NCBI GenBank assembly: GCA_038030265.1
Contig: CM075938.1
Location: 46,183,189-46,247,188 of the forward strand
Direction: 5' to 3'
Source: Corythucha ciliata
Taxonomy: Eukaryota; Arthropoda; Insecta; Hemiptera; Tingidae
Length of the DNA stretch: 64,000 nt
Of the stretch, positions 46,499 through 56,321 are shown in pieces; the first letter of the stretch is position 1, and the number at the start of each line of letters is the position of its first letter. The notes beneath the pieces are model-generated. The model had not been told where the DNA came from, ran no database searches, and worked only from the letters and a program-made list of their open reading frames with translations. The translations under genes and the position numbers were made by a program.

Positions 46499-47374
46499 GG
46501 TACTTTTCCGTTATCGGGCCGCCACGCCAAGAGGGAGCCGGAGCCTCGACCCCCCAATTCCGTTATCGGACCGCCAGCGTAATCTCCAGGGGATTTCTTC
46601 AAAAAATTCGTCTAAAAAATAATGTTTTAATTTAAAAAAGATTCAGTGAATTTCAAGCAAGATTCAATATTCAACTCTCAGGGGGGAAGCAAACAGCGAT
46701 GACAGCCAGGATGTCTTCGAACACTTCTGTTTCTTGTCGACGGCTCCTCCACATCAATTCAGCCAGGTAGGAGTCCAAGTGGTGACGTGCTGTGCCCCGA
46801 TGGGCCTTATTTCGCCACTTAGCCGTACCCCACATCCGTTCGACGTGCTGAGTGTGCGCTCCTGAGGTTGGATCAACGAAGTTATAGGTGTGGTTTACCG
46901 TCAAATGAGTGAACCCGGACGCTTCCAGTTCCGCTGTGGAGTACCCACGCCAACAATCGGAGTAGATGGTAGTACCTGGACGTATCATTCTTCGTATGAC
47001 GTTCAGGAGGGTCGCAGCTTTCCGATCGGGAACACGCTCAACAAAGCACTCTTTGGTTTCTCGACACAAGCCACCAAAAACCCACGTCTGTGGAAGTACG
47101 CGACCTGCATTATTTTTTCTTTTGGAAAACAAGCTCTCGTCGACTTCAACGATTTTATTGGGTCCTCCAATTGCAGTTCTTCACTGGTCGGCAAACTCTA
47201 GATGTCCATGCTGGCTGATAGGCAGTTGCACACGTACTCAGTTGCTTGATAAAAGGGAATAAACACAAGTCAAAGGTCCACTGGTCAGGTTTTCACTGGC
47301 GGTCCGATAACGGAATTGGGGGGTCGAGGCTCCGGCTCCCTCTTGGCGTGGCGGCCCGATAACGGAAAAGTACC
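46499..47374 (-). mobile_element. Merlin DNA transposon, GTTGTTTT target duplication
   Basis: Inverted repeats of at least 78 bases (46499-46576 and 47294-47374 region), starting GGTACTTTTCCGTTATCGG, are flanked by identical 8-bp duplications GTTGTTTT (46491-46498 and 47375-47382). Each arm contains the phrase CCGTTATCGG(A/G)CCGCC twice. An 8-9 bp duplication and an ISXO2/IS1016-like transposase define Merlin. The 876-bp length shows a 5'-shortened transposase, so this copy is not autonomous. Confidence 0.9.
46671..47200 (-). pseudogene. Merlin transposase (ISXO2-like DDE), truncated
   Basis: On the minus strand: IGGPNKIVEVDESLFSKRK (first catalytic D), WVFGGLCRETKECF, TTIYSDCWRGY (second D), VNHTYNFVDP and HVERMWGTAKW (catalytic E), and YLAELMWRSRR. 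The frame from 47132 is open to the stop at 46671. Upstream one TGA near 47187 separates it from preceding in-frame sequence, and the usual N-terminal zinc ribbon is missing. The resemblance to bacterial IS1595-family enzymes is normal for Merlin and does not show bacterial origin. Confidence 0.88.
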
Positions 47375-47382
47375 GTTGTTTT

Positions 47383-48315
47383 CGTCCCCGAGCCGTCGCC
47401 CTCCTGAGACTGCGCGTCCTTGTCATTTGAGTTCGGTGAGTCAGTTTTTCTTCTACTTGAAGCTGAATCAAAGTGATCTATTCCTTACTGGGAAAGAGAT
47501 TTTCATGATTTCCAAGATGCAATTTTATGTCATGACATCTTTCTCAGAAGTGGGAGCCATGGCTATTAGGTAGGAATATAAGTGGGACATTAAACCATTC
47601 CATCATTTTGTCGAATATCATGTTTCGGCTGAGCCGAGAGTGCTCTCGTCAAGCCCAGAACAGTCGATGCATTATGGAGCGTTTTTCGTTGCGTTTTGTG
47701 ATTTGGGGTTTTAAATGTAGGAGAAAAGTATTATGTAGGGCTCGGATTCATAATGCACGAAAACATTCATCATATGCACATTGAAATATGCTCGTAGTTC
47801 AAGGAGCAGGTAGTTCTGGGAGGAAAATACTCCGGGACTAAGTTTTATGACTGATTCTAATATTTTCTGATGTGCTTAATCCCAATTTCAACTTTGCCCA
47901 ACGTTACGACCCCGGCAACATGACGAAATTTGATTAAACTTTCAAAATTCGTGTTTTTTTCTGGTATTTTGCAATTCTACGCGTAATACAGGGTGGAACA
48001 GGATAAGTGTGACAAAAAGTATGGGTGAAAGTAGCCCTCGGCATTTGTGACCGATAACACCTTATGTACCATGGTCCGAAAATCAAAACCCTACGAGGTA
48101 TTATTTTTCTAACGTTTATTATGACTCACATCACTTTTATGATACAATCCGGCACAATACCGGTGAAACGGTGGGTCAACTGTCACAAAAGAAAAACGAT
48201 TCGACGCAGAATTCAATGCCTAAACCTTGTCTGTAGAAAGATGGTCTAATCGACTGAAACCATGGCCAAAAATTAATAAAGACACTTTTAGCGTGGAAAG
48301 ATTCCCCTCTTTTCA
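47383..48315. other. No gene recognised; dispersed repeat at 47990-48130
   Basis: A segment beginning ATACAGGGTGGAACAGG at about 47988 and containing CCGAAAATCAAAACCCT matches 25360-25556 in the opposite orientation. Otherwise nothing is recognised. Confidence 0.4.
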
Positions 48316-48367
48316 CGTAGTTAGTACCTGGATGGGTGACCGCTTGGAGACACTGCGTGCTGTAGGT
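48316..48367 (+). pseudogene. 5S rRNA 3' half, truncated unit
   Basis: CGTAGTTAGTACCTGGATGG through CGTGCTGTAGG equals the last 50 or so bases of the intact 5S gene at 53615, with a one-base deletion and a change in the GGGAACA segment. The 5' part is replaced by unrelated sequence. A full-length spacer follows. Confidence 0.85.
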
Positions 48368-48879
48368 GTTATTTTTGGTTTTGGTTCATCGGTTGGTTAC
48401 TTCTTTCTTTTTGCAAGTTAATGCCTCGTGTATAACCCAGTGTGCTTAGTTTCGTATTTTTTTCGCATCCACTCTCACGGTTTTGCCAGTGCCTGGCAGT
48501 ATAGGGTCACCGCTGAGAAATCTCGCTTAGTGAAGTTTTTTCCAAGGGGAATGCTGTGCAGTCGCCAATGACCCGACAATCCTCCCCTTCACCCTTAACC
48601 TTTGAGCCAATTATCAACCCACCAAGGCTCAATGATGATGAAGAAGGCACTCTCTTGGGACGACTTATTACATAGGAACTGCGCTGGCAGGAACAGGAAC
48701 ACAGACGGGGGCGGATGACATGATTTTCCTTGGATATGAGCAACCTCATTCAGACTTGACCTGTTAGAGAAGTCCATGTCGCTCGTTGTTTGGTGGTTTG
48801 TCGTTATATTTCTTGTCCTGAGCCATCTTGGTCAGTTCCCTGTGGTTCTCTTTGAACATATATCGCGCTATTTGTTTTC
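48368..48879 (+). repeat. 5S intergenic spacer, copy 1
   Basis: 512 bp, nearly identical to 53103-53614. The minus-strand open frame inside it is kept only because the spacers are duplicates. It starts with the T-rich Pol III terminator region. Confidence 0.85.
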
Positions 48880-48919
48880 GCCTACGGTCATACCATGATG
48901 AACACACCAGTTCTCGTCC
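48880..48919 (+). pseudogene. 5S rRNA, 5' part of the gene interrupted by a LINE
   Basis: GCCTACGGTCATACCATGAT through AGTTCTCGTCC equals bases 1-40 of the intact 5S gene. The rest of the same gene resumes at 53025. The final 11 bases (48909-48919) are repeated at 53014-53024 as target duplication. Confidence 0.92.
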
Positions 48920-49706
48920 TGAGGTCAAGGCTGAGTTAGAATACCTAGGACTAGAAGTACTAAGTATCTCCTCAATGAGAGGAACGATCACGCACATTGT
49001 AGTAGTATCGCTCAAGGGCAACGTGAACCTTCAAGTCTTGAAGAGAACAGCCCAACTCATCTGTCACACAAAAGTAACGTGGGAAGTTTATCTCTCTAAA
49101 AGAAAACTGACGCAGTGTCACCGTTGTCAAAAATGGGGCCACGCTACAAGCAACTGCTGGGCCGAACCTGCTTGCCTTAAGTGCGGGCAAGTTCACATCA
49201 CGAGGGACTGCAAAAAACCCAAAGAGGAGCCGGCCACATGCTGCAATTGCCTCGGCGACCACCATGCGAACGCCCTGATATGCCGTGTTTACGTCAAGAA
49301 GGTTGAAGCCATCGCCTCCACCACCAGCCAAAAACCCCAGAGAAACAAGGCACACACCCTCGCTTCCAGACTGCAAGATCACCAACAGTTTCCTTCGCTC
49401 CAGCAGCTCCCACCTCAACCAACATGCGACCCTTCTAGAACTACGCCATGGACCAACCCCTGGGACCGACCGGCCATCACCCCTACAATAGACGTAAGTC
49501 CCAAAACTGCCAGTGAGGCACAAGACTTCAAAAATTTCCTCTCTCTAGTCAAAGAAATACAGACCCTTACTGCTCAAATCAGTATTACAGGCATGCTCAG
49601 AGCAGTAAAAACCCTAAATCACAACCTCAAAACATGTAAAACCCAAATCGAAAAATTCCAAATATTCACAGAATTTTGCAAAACACTTGATAACGACCAT
49701 GAGTAG
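48920..49706 (+). pseudogene. LINE ORF1 (gag-like), N-terminus missing
   Basis: The frame is open from the 5S junction to a stop at 49704-49706, 262 codons of LINE origin. Three CCHC-type knuckles lie in a row: CHRCQKWGHATSNC, CLKCGQVHITRDC, CCNCLGDHHANALIC (about 49120-49280), preceded by a VSLKG-type fold seen in Jockey gag. The element starts inside the coding region, so no native start codon exists. Confidence 0.82.
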
Positions 49707-52700
49707 CGTAAAAATCATCACCTGGAACGCTAACAGTATCCGAGGAAAACTAGGCGAAGTCATTGAATTCCTTCAACGAGAAAACGTTGATATTCTTTGT
49801 ATTAATGAAACAAAATTAAAGGGCACCGAAACCCTCAAAGTCCGCAACTATCATTGCCTCACTAACAACAGAGAAAATGGAGCAGGTGGCGTGGCCATGC
49901 TAATCCGTGATTCCCTACCCTACACCGTCGTCCCAACCACCCGCTCCTCAATCGAACATTTGTGTATCAAACTGCAAAATAATCTACATATAATAGCAAC
50001 CTACAACCCCCCATTCAATCGCTTTACTGCCACAGACTTACATAACCTCACTCATATTGCAAATAAAGTACTAATCTTAGGTGACTGAAACGCCAAACAT
50101 ACAACTTGGGGAAACAACCGATGCAACAAAAATGGGACGACGCTCTATGATTTTACCTTGAAAACAAATAGCAATGTCTTATTCCCCCTAGAACCTACCC
50201 ATTACCCTCCGAACGGCTCCACACCTTCGACAATTGACCTCGCCGTCATTAAAAACGTGACCCATATCTCAGACCTCAATGTACTCCACGACCTAGACTC
50301 CGATCATCTCCCAGTTGAAATCATCCTAGAAGCACACAACCCCAAAACAATCAAGACCAAAACCGTTGCATATAACCTAGCAAACTGGCCACACTTCAGA
50401 TCCCACCTCGACTCGACTATCGTCATCAACAACAAGCTGCACACAACTAAAGACATAGACGACGCAGTCACCGAATTGACTGAAAAAATCCATACTGCAA
50501 TTAAATCTAGCATTAAAGAAAAATATACCACCCCTAAACAGGAGCGCCTGCCCCAAGAAATACTAGACTTGATCAGGAAAAGAAATCACCAAAGAAAAAT
50601 ATGGCAAATATCCCATGACCCTCGCGATAAAAAAATGACCGATGGTCTCACTCAGGCGATAAGGAGGCTCATCTCCCAACACAGAAATCACACTTGGGCT
50701 GAAAAACTGAACAAGCTTCACACATCTGACAACTCCCTGTGGAAAATGACGAAAATGCTCACAAAAAAATACAAACCTATCCCAACATTAAACAACTCTG
50801 CCATCACAAATAAACAAAAAGCTGAACTCCTAGCCCAGCACTTCGAGGCAGTCCATGACATCGACCTAACTCTGACATCCGAGCAAACAGAAATCAAGCG
50901 GGTGGTAGACGAATACCTCAACAAAAAACACCCCAATAGCCCACATCAGCCCACCCCATTGTCAAATCCCAAGGAGATCAAAGAGATCTTACAAAACCTA
51001 CCAAACCTCAAAGCGCCAGGCGTCGATAACATCCAAAATATCGTACTGAAAAATTTATCACGAAAAGCTGTTGTACAATTCATGTACATCGTAAACGCTA
51101 TCCTTCGACTATCATATTTCCCCACACAATGGAAAACAGCGAACATTGTACCCATCCTAAAACAAGGCAAAAAAAGTACGTGTGCAGCTAGCTACCGCCC
51201 AATTAGCCTACTCCCTGCTATCAGCAAAGTGGCTGAAAAAATTATCCTGACCCGGTGTCGTAAAACCGAGAAAAAGCTCAAACTAATCATAGATGAACAA
51301 TTTGGTTTTAGACGAAAGCCCAACACAGTACAGCAAACTGCCCGAATTGTCAACGACATTACCATCAATTACAACAAGAATAAGGTCACCGCAATGCTCC
51401 TCCTAGACATCGAAAAGGCATTTGATAAAGTCTGGATCGACGGGCTGATATACAAACTTATATTGTCCAAATTTCCACTCCCACTTATACTCTTATTAAA
51501 TTCATACCTCCGCAATCGACTGCTCCAAGTCACGGTGAACGGAACCACTTCCGATCTAAAACTCATCAAAGCGGGAATAGTCCAAGGCTCGGTTCTAGGA
51601 CCATTCCTATTCAATATCTACCTGAATGATATCCCAAAATTCTCCAAAACAGCCCTTGCCCTCTTTGCAGATGACACTACCATCTATGCACATTCATTCA
51701 GTGCCATTATAGCAGCAAAACAAATTCAACTACACATATACAAACTCGAAAAATTCTACAAACTTTGGAATATTAAGTTAAACACTGACAAAACCGAATG
51801 CATTGTTTTTACTCGTAAACTGAATGATTCACGCATCATACAACCAATCAAGATCTATGGAGACCCGATCACAATTCATACAACAGTCAAATACCTAGGC
51901 ATATATTGTCACGGGCCAGCTTCTCTCCGTGACGGCCGGGGTTAAAAGGGGGAAGGGAGACGAGAGACGTAGATCTCTATTTCACATTTATCGTTTATTT
52001 ACTTATTAATTCATACGTCCCACCACCCCACATTAGTTTTTTATTCAATTATTTATTAAACATTCACTATGACCGAGCCCCAGTGAAGACACTCACGAGA
52101 GTTCCGAATCATCGCTTTTTAGACCTTCGAATTAGAGTCCTTTTTCTCATTCCCCTCTCGGACGGCGACGCTCCTTTTTTTAAATCCTCTCTCACTCCTT
52201 CCAACTTCCAAGGCGTCGCGTCCGCAGAGTGGGGCCGTGTGTTGCGGGTCTGCATCGTGACAATATCTTGACAGAAAACTAACTTACAGAAACCATATCA
52301 CAAAACTACTAGAAAAGGCATACCGCACCCTACGCAGCTTATACTCACTAATGGTGAAAAATTCGGCTCTGAGCCAGCGCAACAAAAAACTTATAGACAC
52401 CATGATAATACGACCCTCCCTCATATACGGCTGCCCCATATGGCACAACATTGCCCCTACCAACCTAATTCCCTTGCAAAGGTACCAAAACAAATGCCTC
52501 AGGCTAATCACCAATGGAAATCGATACTCCAAGGTATCACAACTCCACCAGGACACACAAATACAAACCATATCTGAGTACATCACCCAGATATCTGAAA
52601 CCTTTTACACCACCCAACTAGACTCCAACAGGCTCACCAAGCACCTCACATCTTACAGATCCCACAACACACCGTTTACAGTCAAACACAAACTGCCTTA

Positions 52701-52728
52701 CCAGAACCTACGTGTCTTTTATGAATAA
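49699..52728 (+). pseudogene. LINE ORF2: endonuclease-RT, one nonsense codon and one LTR insertion
   Basis: The ATG at 49699 overlaps the ORF1 stop. Endonuclease: ITWNANSIRGKL, INETKL, TYNPP, LGD-stop-NAKH (TGA at 50086-50088 where W or F is usual), STIDLAV and LDSDHLPV. RT: ASYRPISLLPAISKVAEK, EQFGFRRKPNTVQQ, LLDIEKAFDKV, GIVQGSVLGP, and FADD near 51665. Coding is interrupted at 51903 by the solo LTR and resumes in phase at 52263 with LDRKLTYRNHI. Apart from these two lesions all 889 codons are open, so the copy is young. Confidence 0.9.
51907..52262. mobile_element. Solo LTR in LINE ORF2, ATAT target duplication
   Basis: The insert begins TGTCACGGGCC and ends ATCGTGACA (TG...CA with 7-base inverted ends), with ATAT on both sides (51903-51906 and 52263-52266). 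Leaving out the insert and one ATAT gives an unbroken ORF2 frame, so the boundaries are exact. A 4-bp duplication fits a gypsy-type solo LTR; a small DNA element is less likely. Confidence 0.75.
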
Positions 52729-53013
52729 CCTAGCATGGTCCACGTCCCTGATATCATTCATATAACACAGCATTATAAAATCAATTATTGCTAATAGGTT
52801 TTTGTCCGAATTTTCCTATGTATACCACAGAACACCTGAGTACCGCAAATGAACCAATAACCATCACATGGGGGCAGCATGCCCATATTATACGCTCAAA
52901 TAACAATAGGTAGAGCTCTTATGAGAGCAGGGACTATTTTCAAATCACAAAATGTTCATGTAAAATTAATCCATGTACAACAACTAATGTCAATAAATGA
53001 ATTGTAAAAAGAA

Positions 53014-53102
53014 AGTTCTCGTCCGATCACTGAAGTTAAGCATCATCGGGCGTAGTTAGTACCTGGGTGGGTGACCGCCTGGGAACACTGCGTGCTGTAG
53101 GC
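53014..53102 (+). pseudogene. 5S rRNA, 3' part of interrupted gene with internal promoter
   Basis: Bases 41-118 of the 5S gene (53025-53102), preceded by the 11-bp duplication. It contains the region of the Pol III internal control elements (box A near AAGTTAAGCAT, box C around GGTGGGTGACCGCC) and ends before a T run (53104-53110). Transcription could in principle start in the LINE tail. Confidence 0.9.
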
Positions 53103-53614
53103 ATTTTTTTTGGTTTTGGTTCATCGGTTGGTTACTTCTTTCTTTTTGCAAGTTAATGCCTCGTGTATAACCCAGTGTGCTTAGTTTTGTATTTTTTTCG
53201 CATCCACTCTCACGGTTTTGCCAGTGCCTGGCAGTATAGGGTCACCGCTGAGAAATCTCGCTTAGTGAAGTTTTTTCCAAGGGGAATGCCGTGCAGTCGC
53301 CAATGACCCGACAATCCTCCCCTTCACCCTTAACCTTTGAGCCAATTATCAACCCACCAAGGCTCAATGATGATGAAGAAGGCACTCTCTTGGGACGACT
53401 TATTACATAGGAACTGCGCTGGCAGGAACAGGGACACAGACGGGGGCGGATGACATGATTTTCCTTGGATATGAGCAACCTCATTCAGACTTGACCTGTT
53501 AGAGAAGTCCGTGTCGCTCGTTGTTTGATGGTTTGTCGTTATATTTCTTGTCCTGAGCCATCTTGGTCAGTTCCCTGTGGTTCTCTTTGAACATATATCG
53601 CGCTACTTGTTTTC
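53103..53614 (+). repeat. 5S intergenic spacer, copy 2
   Basis: 512 bp, nearly identical to 48368-48879; together with the 118-bp gene it defines a repeat unit of 630 bp. Confidence 0.87.
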
Positions 53615-53732
53615 GCCTACGGTCATACCATGATGAATACACCAGTTCTCGTCCGATCACTGAAGTTAAGCATCATCGGGCGTAGTTAGTACCTGGATGG
53701 GTGACCGCCTGGGAACACTGCGTGCTGTAGGC
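53615..53732 (+). rRNA. 5S rRNA: 5S ribosomal RNA, intact
   Basis: 118 bases from GCCTACGGTCATACCATGAT to GCGTGCTGTAGGC. The two ends can pair (GCCTACGG with a complementary 3' end, the helix I of 5S rRNA). It contains the conserved TCCGATCACTGAAGTTAAGC and GGGTGACCGCCTGGGAA segments. A T7 terminator follows at 53734-53740. It is the only unbroken copy in the window and part of the large ribosomal subunit. Confidence 0.95.
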
Positions 53733-53964
53733 ATTTTTTTGGGTTTTGGTTCATCGGTTGGTTACTTCTTTCTTTTTGCAAGTTAATGCCTCGTGTATAA
53801 CCCAGTGTGCTTAGTTTTGTATTTTTTTCGCATCCTCTCTCACGGTTTTGCCAGTGCCTGGCAGTATAGTGTCACCGCTGAGAAATCTCGCTTAGTAAAG
53901 TTTTTTCCAAGGGGAATACTGTGCAGTCGCCAATGACCCGACAAGCCCCCCTTGACCCTTAACC
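53733..53964 (+). repeat. 5S intergenic spacer, copy 3, truncated
   Basis: It matches the first half of the other spacers and stops at about 53964, where the interspersed element starting CTATTGGTCTCG begins. The 5S array ends here. Confidence 0.8.
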
Positions 53965-55685
53965 TATTGGTCTCGTCGTGATGGTGGCAAAACATGGGTC
54001 ATGTCATGTTTTTTTCATGTTTCAGAACCTCTAGAACACGAATTCAGTGGTCTCCGGAATTCATATATATACTATATATATATTGTGTTTCAGGACGAAT
54101 GCCGTATATTTTAATAATATGTTGTAGTACTAAGTAATTGCGACCAAAATCACCCTTTTAACATAGGGTCGCAAATTATTTCTCTTGAAGTTACAGGCAC
54201 ATTCGTGTATTTTTAGCCACTTTCTGTTTTTCCTTTAAAATGTCGTTACAACGACTAAACCTCTTTTTTTACCCTTAAACTGCTGACATTTTTGGAAAGA
54301 TCACACAATTTTACTTCAGGAAATGTCGATCAACATTATTTTAGTTGCCTCCAAAAATTTCAGTAATTCTTTAAAAATGAAGAAAGAGGCGTTTTCGAAT
54401 TTTCCTGTGTACGTCAACGCCAGTTTTTGACCGAGTGATCATAGTGAAAATTGTTCGCCAATTGTAATGTTATTGTAACGACTTTTTAGAGGAAAAACAG
54501 CAAGTAGCTAAAAAAAAACAAATGTGTCTGTAACTTCAAGAGAAATAATTTGCGACCCTATGTCAATAGGGTGATTTTGGGCGCTATTACTTAGTACTAT
54601 AACATATTAAAATATATGGCATTCGTCCTGAAACACCCTGTATATTGGTTTATTTATATATTTATAAGCTTATGGCCGTTTTCTTGTTAGCACGATAACT
54701 CTCGAAGAAATTAATTTAGCGGAACGCGCTTTGGCACAAAAATCAGTAGTCATAAGACCCCGGTCGGTATTGTATTTGGGCCAAATCCGTCAAGGTGGAG
54801 GGGGGGGGGAATCGGGATTGAAATGGTCAAAAAATCACTACAAATCACCGGTTGATTCTAGAAGCATCATATTCGGTACGAATACTCCACATTAGAGTAG
54901 CCTTTGATTCCCATTTTAATTTTTTGAAAAAGTCGAGGGGAGGGGGCGGTGCTCCCGGGGTGGAAGTAAGTCTGTGGTCTTGTTAGCATGATTACTCTCG
55001 AAGAAATCAATTTAGCGGAACGCGCTTTGACACAAAAATCAGTAGTCATAAGACCCCGGTCGGTATTGCAAGTGAGACAAATTGGTAGAGGTGTAAGGGG
55101 TTGGGGGGAAAGAGGGGTTGAAATGGTCAAAAAATCACTACAAATCACCAGTTGGTTCTAGATGCGTCATATTCGGTACGTATACTCCATGTTAGACTAG
55201 CCTTTGAATCCCATTTTAATTTTTTGAAAAAGTCACGGTGGAGGGGGTGGTGCCCCCCCCCACCGCGTTGAAGTAAGTGTGTGGTCTTGTTAGCACGATA
55301 ACTCCCGAAGAAACGATAACGGCCCAGAAATCAGTAGTCATACGACCTCGGTTGGTATTGCATTTGGGCCAAATCGGTCGACTGGGATGGTGGAGGGGGG
55401 GTAATATGGTTTGAACTGTTGAAAAAATCACTACATATCACCAGTTGATTCCAGATGCATTATGTTCGGTACGACGATTTCATTTTGAAGTAGCCTTTGA
55501 TTCCCATTAAGTTCAGCTTAAACAAACCCGGCAGCAAACAGCAAACAGTACAAGGAAGGGTCAAACATTAACGAAACAAATCATGGTCTCAACATTATTA
55601 CTTGTGGGACGGCTTAGGGTATCCGTATACGAGAAATGCACTCTTTCCGACCGCCAGCTGCCGGAGCGAAATTTTTTTTTTTTTG
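53965..55685 (+). repeat. Interspersed element with about 300-bp internal tandem units (copy 2)
   Basis: Same edges as 35319-36134. Here there are three internal units (GATAACTCTC-type starts at 54701, 54989 and 55297), and a 557-bp fold-back MITE splits the left part. It follows directly on the truncated 5S spacer, so it may have caused or used that break. Confidence 0.6.
54085..54641. mobile_element. Mariner-type fold-back MITE with long inverted arms
   Basis: Inverted arms of about 150-200 bases start GTGTTTCAGGACGAATGCC; the right end continues to CACCCTGTA. Inner arm phrases (GGGTCGCAAATTATTTCTCT and TTGAAGTTACAG) are mirrored on the right. It sits in a TA repeat, compatible with TA target choice. 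CAGGGTGTTTCA ends are common in arthropod mariner-like repeats. Confidence 0.7.
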
Positions 55686-55689
55686 TATA

Positions 55690-56320
55690 GCCAGCCCCCC
55701 AAATATTGTTTTTTATAATTGAGCCACCACCTCGAAATTGACATTGTGAACTTGAAGAGCCGATTCTTGCAAAATATATTTGAAAATATACAGCCAAACG
55801 CGTGAAATTGGCTTGCGAGGGGGCAGCTTTAGTGTGGAGCTGAGGTGTGGCTCGAGAATATTAACCTCCCCTCCCACCACTATATGGGAAAAGCTCTAAC
55901 TCAACATCTTAGTTTGAATCCTCCATTCTCTTTTTTTTTCCAGAGAAATACCTATAAGCATGAGGAAATCTAAATTCACTTTTATCACTTCACACGAAAA
56001 AAATGTTGGTTCATTAATTTGTTTTCTTATTCAGAGCTTATGTACTTACCTTGCCTGGGGAAAATGCCTCTCTGAGACCCCTCCAACCATAGACCGTGCC
56101 ATGGTCCAAAGGTCGAGGAGGGGCTTACTTGTTTTAAATTTGTCCTGGTTTAATAATTTTGAACAGCACTCTAGAAAACAGGGTTAAGTGAATAGACCGC
56201 GAATAACGAATTGACAAAAGCGGAATGGCACATTTTAATAAATGATAATAAGTAATAGAGATCACAAATAAACACTTTCATCGTAGTAAATAAATTAAAA
56301 TAAATAATGGACATTGCCTA
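55690..56320. other. Intergenic, nothing recognised
   Basis: AT-rich sequence between the interspersed element and gene C. ATTAAA on the minus strand at 56234-56239 could be the poly(A) signal of gene C, about 85 bases beyond its stop. No gene seen. Confidence 0.35.
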
Positions 56321-56321
56321 G

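Larger units (their letters stand above)
48920..53013 (+). mobile_element. Jockey-like LINE inserted in a 5S rRNA gene
   Basis: A 5'-truncated two-ORF non-LTR element lies between bases 40 and 41 of a 5S gene, bounded by an 11-bp duplication AGTTCTCGTCC. It ends with AATAAATGAATTGTAAAAAGAA near 52992-53013. ORF1 has CCHC knuckles, ORF2 an AP endonuclease and RT, and the two overlap by eight bases (ATGAGTAG). The ORF arrangement and knuckle set fit the Jockey clade. A 356-bp solo LTR lies inside. Confidence 0.9.

Noticed and set aside
46671..47200. IS1595/ISXO2-like transposase as evidence for bacterial DNA
   Set aside because: Merlin elements of animals encode this domain, and the 8-bp duplication and TIR show a resident eukaryotic transposon.
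48507..48749. 80-codon minus-strand frame in the 5S spacer, repeated at 53242-53484
   Set aside because: It is conserved only because the spacers are recent duplicates; no start context, domain or splice signal.
56040..56110. U1-snRNA-like text (GTACTTACCTTGCCTGGGG)
   Set aside because: Only the first dozen bases resemble the U1 5' end. The stem-loops, the AUACUUACCUG start and an Sm site do not follow.
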